DNA from: Eutypa lata
Taxonomy: Eukaryota > Ascomycota > Sordariomycetes > Xylariales > Diatrypaceae
Direction: 5' to 3'
Assembly (NCBI GenBank): GCA_022661535.1
Contig: JAKULF010000008.1
Coordinates: forward strand, 2,790,001-2,854,000
DNA length: 64,000 nt
Of this stretch, positions 59,082 through 64,000 are shown in pieces (within the stretch, counting starts at the first letter, position 1; the number at the start of each line of letters is the position of its first letter). Both the position numbers and the translations under genes were made by a program. The notes below the pieces were generated by a model. That model saw only the letters and a list, made by a program, of their open reading frames with translations, did not search any database and was not told the DNA's origin.

Positions 59082-60557
59082 ATGGCTAATGTTAATATCG
59101 AAATTAGTCGACAGCATGAGGGAACGGATTCAAGAGGCGACGAAATAGAAATGAGTTTGATAGGAAGTTCTCAGACCTGTCAAATTGGTAAGCTTATATT
59201 ACCTTAAATTTCCCAATTTCTATACATTGGTTTTGAGACATGATACTCTAGATCCTCAACCTGATGTATGCGCCTATCATGAACAACGATTCCGCGAACA
59301 GATGAATATTCACAGCATAACAGAGAACTATAGCAACATTTATGTTGGCTTCCAAGCGGTTTACATTCTCATGAGCTTAGCACGCTTTCAGGATCTTTTC
59401 AACACAATTATCTACCCTCAAGAGGCATTATCAAATACGGCATGCTGGTACTTAGATGTCGCCTTGGCTTTCATAGAATATTTATCAGCACATGAGCAGT
59501 TTACTTGGGAGTCTGCTGCAAAGTTTCTTCGAGATAAACATGTTATCACTGGCGAACATACCAACCAGGTGCAAATCTCTCATTATCTCATCTTTTGCCT
59601 AGCTGGCGCTATGAGCTGTCTCTACCAGGCAGCTGAACCGGAAGGTCATGATGATTATTTTTGGCGACGTTTCCCAATCAGATCTGCTTGTCCCTTAACT
59701 CACCATTGGTATTGGTGCTATTTTTCCTCTGATCTCGACAACATCAGTCTTCACCGCCCTGTCTGCGATGTCCTAGCAAGCTTTGGTGAAATGCTTCCGC
59801 TGATGGACAAGAACGGAAGAAGTCATGTTGACGAGGATTATCTACTAGACCCCAGTCGACTAAATGCTCGTGTCATATTAAAAACTTTGAAGATGAAAAT
59901 CGTTTGGACAGATCTTCTGGGCGCCCATCTAGACTATGACCCTAATACGAACACAATATTCCTCTTTAGGCAGGCTGCTCTCTGCCTCCTTTCCGCCGTT
60001 GCGCAAATAGGCAGCCCAACAGTACTTCACAGGTAAGTTCCTCTTTAATTCACATCACTATGAGATAATAATATAATGACATCTCTTATAGATGCATCGT
60101 TGATGGTATTGCAGACGAAACCAAATTACAAGATCTCATGCGTGAAATATTACTCTCCTTACACGTAATCTACGGGCAGGATCCAAAGTCTCGACGAATA
60201 TTTGACGAAACTAAGCCCTTCAAGGATATTCCCGCTGCAAGACATGATGGCATGTTGCGGTCCGTGTGCTGCGGACCGTGGGGATTTACAGACTTCAACC
60301 ACCAACCAAAACGAGTTTACAACTTGAAAGTAGACTTCCCGATTCTAGGCGCGAAACTTCAATCTCTGAGCGAACATGTCCGCTTGCAAGAGCCGAGGAC
60401 CCTTAGACAGATTTGGAATGACAAGCGGAACACCTTGCAATGGTGGACATTTTGGGCTGTGATCATCTTCGGTGCTGTTGCGACAGCTTTGGGGGTCGCC
60501 CAGACTGTACTTGCTGCATTGCAGACGTATTATGCATCAATGGATTCTGCTAATTAG
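59082..60557 (+). CDS. Fungal protein with C-terminal membrane anchor, function unknown
   Basis: Exons 59082-59187, 59252-60032 and 60092-60557; introns of 64 and 59 nt in phase give 450 residues. The first intron's acceptor was chosen at 59251 because the earlier AG leads to a stop. The body is mostly helical and Trp/Tyr/His-rich (HWYWCYFSSDLDNISLH), with no known catalytic motif. A basic stretch, RQIWNDKRNTLQWW, leads into one hydrophobic helix (TFWAVIIFGAVATALGVAQ) and a short tail. This end is common to many fungal hypothetical proteins found near incompatibility genes. The partner across the divergent promoter is the NB-ARC/TPR receptor. A role as its membrane effector is a hypothesis. 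Confidence 0.8.
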
Positions 60558-61219
60558 TTCACATAATCATCTCCAATGATATAACCCACGTAAATTAGCC
60601 TCAACTGATCACAGGCCTACCAGAAACAGCTCCAGTCAATAAAAAGAGAGAAGTTTATCTTCTTGATCTTGGCAATCGTCTTAGCTGTTTCCTAAGTTAG
60701 ATTTTTGCCGTGGTATGGTGACACCGCTTTAATAGTCCTATGCGTCCGCGCATGAGGCCTAGATAAGAACCAATAGTATTCACGTCGGTTAGATATAGCA
60801 ATATCGAATAACCGGCTATACTCGGAAGGATCGAGTGGCTTGGAGAAGCAGGCTCTTATCACTTGGGGGTAGGCCGTAAGTGGTGTGATTGATATTGTAG
60901 CATTGTGATATGGCTTGGATAATTCCGGGTGTGCTTTATGACAGGTAGAGCCAATTATATTGGACCACGTTTGTAATCTGAGCTGATAAAATGCTGAGCT
61001 GATAAGAAGCACATAGTTAACCAGAGATGTGACGTAGCTATGAAGAGTTTGGTGATCAGTACATAACATTGGCTTAGAATTGCATATACCGTGTTCTAGA
61101 TTTCATCTTTTCGCTCCAGGGAGAAATTCACACGAGTGATCTATTACGTTCGTAACTTGATGATTTTCACTTATGAATGTTTGAGGCTGCTGACAGTTAA
61201 AGGTTTTTCGAGTCGCGCT
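60558..61219. other. Intergenic region, no gene recognised
   Basis: About 660 bases. The minus frame 60692-61069 lacks an identifiable domain. Confidence 0.35.
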
Positions 61220-61555
61220 ATGGCTTCCCGCCAACTTGAAGTTGAGACACAGAACGACGCGATCACCCAATCCTCTGGTGTCCAAAAGAAGCAACCATGG
61301 CGTGCAATCTATCCCTGCTTTGAAGAAACCCTCAATACCCATAAGACCTTTTCTCTCAAAAGGCCGACCGACAATATCCCTAAACACTGGCATCAGTTGG
61401 AGCGTGGACTATTACCCAGTTCTCTAACGGATACATTGGCCAGTTCTATTGAAAAGAAGTTCGGTGGAAAGCGGTGGTATGAGAGAAAACGAGGCAGTCG
61501 ATGTTCAAGTTGTGGAAATGACCCGTGCACATGTTCCGTTTTTGAAGGGGGCTGA
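61220..61555 (+). CDS. Small hypothetical protein with a Cys-rich tail
   Basis: 111-residue frame from the ATG at 61220; an in-frame ATG at 61160 would add 20 residues. No domain recognised. The C-terminus KKFGGKRWYERKRGSRC then SSCGNDPCTCSVF has five cysteines in a CxxC...CxC pattern that could bind a metal. No signal peptide or membrane segment. Could be a fragment of a larger decayed gene; evidence for expression is absent. Confidence 0.35.
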   Translation: MASRQLEVETQNDAITQSSGVQKKQPWRAIYPCFEETLNTHKTFSLKRPTDNIPKHWHQLERGLLPSSLTDTLASSIEKKFGGKRWYERKRGSRCSSCGNDPCTCSVFEGG

Positions 61556-62148
61556 TTATATTACATTGGCAAAATTGTATCAACGTGAACTAAAAATTTC
61601 GTTCAATACCACATGGGAACGTTGTGTCGGTCATTTTTAAAGTCAGTATCGAGGGTTAGCTGTATACAGAAAGTGGTACTACATGAACCAATCCAAGCCT
61701 ATCGCTCATTACAATTCTATGCTTTGAGGTTAGATCATGTCCCGACTTATACAAAATGCCGGAAGTTGAGATAGTTACGCAAGAAATGTAACCCCACGTG
61801 TGATACTACCTACATAACCCGATATTATACTGTAGGCCTAGTAACTCTAGGGGCATATATCGTGTATCCCCCGCATTATGTGGAAAGCCGGATTCCCATC
61901 TTGCAATTATTGAGTTAGTGCCGCAATAGCACCAGATACGGCCTCGACCAAGCTTAATGCAATGAATGAAATTCAAAGTCAGTCTCTATATATTTAATAA
62001 TCTCTAGCACAAGTCTGAGATATCTTGTAAATGCCACTTCTAATCTCAAGCGGTAGGCCACTCGGCATACGAGAACTCTTCCCCTAAAACGTTCCCAAAC
62101 CTTTCTCAAGCAGAATCTGACTGGGACAAATGTCGTAAAACCACCGGA
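61556..62148. other. Intergenic region, no gene recognised
   Basis: About 590 bases upstream of the CmcJ-like gene. No distinct site seen. Confidence 0.35.
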
Positions 62149-63162
62149 ATGATCAAGTTCATCGCGGATCATCCTAAATGGGAAACAGAAAAGCCTTTCA
62201 ACCTCACCTTGCCGTTACCCCCGGATCAGCCGAAGACCAATTCCATCTACGACTCGCACGATGTACAGATCAGTGATGGAAGGGGTATTGAAGATAGCTT
62301 CTCACTAGACGTACATGGCTTTGCATTCGCAGAGCTGCCTCTAAGTGATGCATCTTTGAAAGACCAAGATGCTATTGAAACCGAGTACCTTCCCCAGATG
62401 GAGACCTCCCTAAAGCGACTCCTTGGTGCAGAAAGGGTTTATGCTTTCGACTATGCGGTAAGTCAATATTGACGTGACCTTGGTGGTTGGTAATTAATAC
62501 TTGTATATTAGGTGCGTGAAGTCAAACCTAGTGGCCAGCGCTACCAGTGGCATCAGAGGAGACCACCTGCTAGGAACGCGCATACAGGTGTGTTCATTCA
62601 ATCTATTTCAACGGTGTTGTTCATAATTCTATTACCATATTAGATCAAACACCTGAGGCTGCACTGGGTCGCCTCCGACTATACTTTGAAGATGAAGTGA
62701 CCAGTCTTGTGAAAGGCAGAGTGCGTTTTATCAAGTAAGCGCCGCATTCGAACTTGATGATCATGATTTGACGTAGCTCATCAGCGTTTGGCGCCCCCTT
62801 TTCGAGCCCCTAGAAGACACACCACTCGCTGTCTTAGATGCTCGAAGCCTTTTAGATGATGATCTCATGGAGCATGATATCGTCTACCCTCACTATCTGG
62901 GAGAAAACTACTTGGTAAAGTTCAACGTCAAGCATTGCTGGTATTACTTCAATCGGATGAAGACCAATGAATGCATTATTATCAAGAACTTTGATTCCAA
63001 ACTAGATGGATCAGCAAGAAGTTTGGCTCTCTGCCCAACGACTGTTATAACAGAGCTGACTACTTGGTAGCTTGTCCACATGCTGCGTTCGTAGATGCAA
63101 ACTCTCCTCCTGGTGCTCGTCTAAGGGAGAGTACTGAGGCTAGGTTCATCGTGTTCAATTAA
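62149..63162 (+). CDS. CmcJ/AsaB-like fungal oxygenase (hydroxylase/desaturase family)
   Basis: Member of the fungal family annotated as CmcJ-like methyltransferase/hydroxylase, also found in secondary-metabolite clusters (AsaB type). Five exons, in phase: 62149-62457, 62512-62587, 62644-62734, 62785-63020 and 63071-63162, giving 267 residues. Typical blocks: KPFNLTLPLP, DSFSLDVHGFAFAELPL, LGAERVYAFDYAVREV, HTDQTPEAALGRLRLYF, VWRPLFEPLEDTPLAVLDAR, HCWYYFNRM, ECIIIKNFDSK. The end TCPHAAFVDANSPPGARL then ESTEARFIVFN exists only after removing the 50-nt intron at 63021. His, Asp and Arg of HTDQ and EAR are candidate metal/cosubstrate ligands. Converges on the amidase gene, 57 bp between stops. 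Confidence 0.9.
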
Positions 63163-63219
63163 GGGAAGAGAATAGCTACGTGAGAATACTTCTTTTCCTC
63201 TTGATGGAGAAATACACTA

Positions 63220-64000
63220 TCAAAGTGGCGCCTTTTGCTTCAATTCCAGAATTTGGTCGAACGCTGTACGTCCTGTCAACACAGAACTGGGCAATCCATT
63301 CTCTACGAGGTAGTCATTGACTAGGGATAGCAAGCCAATATCCCTACCTGGAATTCAGAGATTAGTTTTATATTAGTTTCGTAAACCTAACAGAATGTTC
63401 ACTTACCCTTTGGTCCTATAATGGAGAGAGAAACGGGAAATACCTCCTCTCTTCCACTGATCTTGGAACTGAATGAACATTGACCAACTGTACTTATGAT
63501 TAGGCACATCGTCTCTAATAATTTCCTCTTGCTTGCTCTTACTGGGAACTATGATGTTCGGTGCTCCAGACAATGATGCATGGAGGTTGGAATCGAAACC
63601 TTCGAACCCGCGGAACTCGGGAGCACTAAACGTAATAAATCAGCGTTGAACCGGGTAAAGATAATGATCAGCTTACGGGAGATATTCATCACGATAGTCT
63701 AAGTTGTACCTTGGAACTGCGATTATGGTGTCTTCATCTATGAGAAGGTGTTTGAAAAACCATTCATTGTGAGTCGAGACTTGGTTCAACGCTTCTTCTT
63801 TTTGATCAGAAGACATCGAGTTTCCTCGGTCCCTAACATCAATGTCAGTTGCTAGTCAGGACACAATGCTTATTGCTAGACCTACCACAGCCATTGAGTA
63901 ACTTTGCACACGTATGGAGTTGCTCCAAACTTTTCTTTGTAGTCTTTGCGGAAATCGGCAAGATATGACCAAAATTCACTGTAGATCAAACTGATGAAGG
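63220..64000 (-). CDS. Amidase-signature family enzyme, 3' part only
   Basis: C-terminal portion of an amidase (amide hydrolase with Ser-cisSer-Lys triad); the catalytic part lies beyond the right edge. Five exons, in phase: 63886-64000 (open at the edge), 63677-63832, 63543-63625, 63407-63487 and 63220-63347. The protein reads [77 protein letters not shown] and [14 protein letters not shown]. This matches the C-terminal lobe of fungal amidases (…GAP…VPxGQ…REEVxPVSxxxxGxxG). Position next to the CmcJ-like gene could reflect a metabolic cluster continuing rightwards, unproven. Confidence 0.85.

Noticed and set aside
61136..61219. Extension of the small Cys-rich protein upstream of 61160
   Set aside because: Depends on a GTG start, which is not expected in a fungal nuclear gene.

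Overview
The window is nuclear DNA of a filamentous ascomycete (Pezizomycotina, most likely Sordariomycetes). Genes carry many short introns of about 50-75 nt with GTRNGT...CTRAY...YAG signals. The gene content is typical of moulds: HET and NB-ARC/TPR genes, DUF1996, SAT4-like 7-TM proteins and CmcJ-like oxygenases. A 5.5 kb retroelement-like block has been turned almost entirely to A/T with loss of CA/TG dinucleotides, the signature of repeat-induced point mutation (RIP). Gene density is low, with long intergenic stretches and several gene relics. The species cannot be named from the sequence.

Layout. 0-14 kb is accessory: a tyrosinase (cut by the left edge), an SDR, two gene relics, a GST-like protein, a secreted DUF1996 protein and a secreted protein built from two copies of one domain. 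14.8-17.4 kb is the housekeeping RNA helicase DBP6. 17.6-23.5 kb is the RIP-destroyed LTR element. 23.9-31 kb holds GPI3/PIG-A, a broken aminoglycoside-phosphotransferase-like gene, a HET-domain gene and an SDR-fold protein lacking its catalytic Tyr/Lys. 32.4-32.9 kb is a RIP-marked MITE-like element. 34-41.5 kb has tRNA-Gly(GCC), DPH3 and the peroxisomal ABC transporter PXA2 (divergent neighbours), and a tRNA-Lys(UUU) gene with two interruptions. 42-46.5 kb contains an esterase relic, a VOC-fold protein and tRNA-Ala(AGC). 47.5-64 kb has a carnosine N-methyltransferase-like gene, a 5'-truncated relic resembling an NB-ARC/TPR gene, a 7-TM rhodopsin-like protein, HEM13, an NB-ARC/TPR receptor head-to-head with a C-terminally anchored membrane protein, a CmcJ-like oxygenase and the 3' part of an amidase.

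Most gene models were built by hand: exons were joined where a GT...AG intron restored both the frame and the family pattern. The models are internally phase-consistent, but no transcript or database check was possible.

Most worth checking: (1) tRNA-Lys(UUU), which becomes a perfect 73-nt tRNA only if two segments are removed, one of them a 55-nt GT...AG spliceosomal-type intron inside the anticodon stem; (2) the divergent NB-ARC/TPR receptor and membrane-protein pair at 55.5-60.6 kb, which could be an immune-receptor/effector unit; (3) the two-domain secreted protein, whose two introns sit at equivalent positions; (4) the RIP patterns in the LTR element and the MITE.
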